The notes under the pieces are model-generated. The model was given only the letters and a program-made list of their open reading frames with translations, searched no databases and was not told the DNA's origin. The position numbers and the translations under genes are program-made. A stretch of 30,877 bases of DNA, taken from positions 1 to 30,877 of the forward strand of contig CAOJQZ010000026.1 in the NCBI GenBank assembly GCA_948441955.1, read 5' to 3'. Below are positions 30,823 to 30,877 of the stretch, in pieces; position 1 is the first letter of the stretch; each line of letters begins with the position of its first letter. The DNA comes from an uncultured Lachnospiraceae bacterium. Its GTDB lineage: Bacteria; Bacillota; Clostridia; Lachnospirales; Lachnospiraceae.

Positions 30823-30877
30823 AGAGAGTATCCCAAAGTTTGTGTAAACCTCCAAACTGATGTAAGATAAGATTACA
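30823..30877. other. Short right-end tail, possibly the edge of an insertion sequence
   Basis: After the last stop codon the sequence runs AGAGAGTATCCCAAAGTTTG and ends in an A/T-rich stretch. The CCCAAAGTTTGTGTAAAC part recalls terminal repeats of IS256-like elements in Clostridia, but too little is present to confirm it. No terminator is visible. Confidence 0.25.

Overview
The window looks like chromosomal DNA from an anaerobic Clostridia, most likely Lachnospiraceae-like. The reasons are a type II fatty acid operon that uses FabK rather than FabI, a fused AccD-AccA carboxyltransferase, a trigger-factor-like lipoprotein, strong AGGAGG ribosome binding sites and moderate GC content. No rRNA, tRNA, CRISPR array or intact mobile element was seen. 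The species cannot be named from this sequence.

Layout. 1-1530 (minus strand): a VWA/metallopeptidase-like gene cut by the window edge, a roughly 355-base gap, a 61-aa protein and a DUF2262 protein. 1756-9343 (plus strand): a LysR regulator followed by a tightly packed gene set. The set holds a family-3 solute-binding lipoprotein, a DUF169 protein, an amino-acid-type ABC permease and ATPase, a NifH-like iron protein and two nitrogenase component-1-like proteins. 9350-13794 (minus): a DUF4230 protein, a YitT membrane protein, a trigger-factor-like lipoprotein and cardiolipin synthase. 13933-14385 (plus): a small membrane-anchored protein. 14462-24955 (minus): the fatty acid synthesis operon fabH-acpP-fabK-fabD-fabG-fabF-accB-fabZ-accC-accDA, then a MarR/FabT-like regulator and a sirtuin. 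25073-30877: an acetyltransferase remnant, an M24 peptidase, a YwqG/DUF1963 protein, a PdaA-like deacetylase, a TetR/flavodoxin divergent pair and an ECF sigma factor with its membrane partner.

The most interesting system is at 1756-9343. It encodes a complete nitrogenase-like reductase core: a NifH-like ATPase with both cluster cysteines and two unequal component-1 subunits. It carries no nifB, nifE or nifN and no recognisable FeMo-cofactor ligands. The core is joined to an ABC importer, a cysteine-rich DUF169 protein and a LysR regulator. The reading offered here is an import-and-reduce module: a small, probably amino-acid-like molecule is taken up and reduced by an ATP-driven iron-sulfur enzyme of unknown substrate.

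The fatty acid operon has an unusually readable control region. A near-consensus promoter (TTGACA-17-TATACT) is overlapped by four alternating TTTGAT/ATCAAA half-sites. This matches the kind of site bound by FabT-type MarR repressors, and a MarR gene lies at the far end of the same operon with its own promoter. A sirtuin gene follows it closely, and the two share a bidirectional terminator with the convergent gene.
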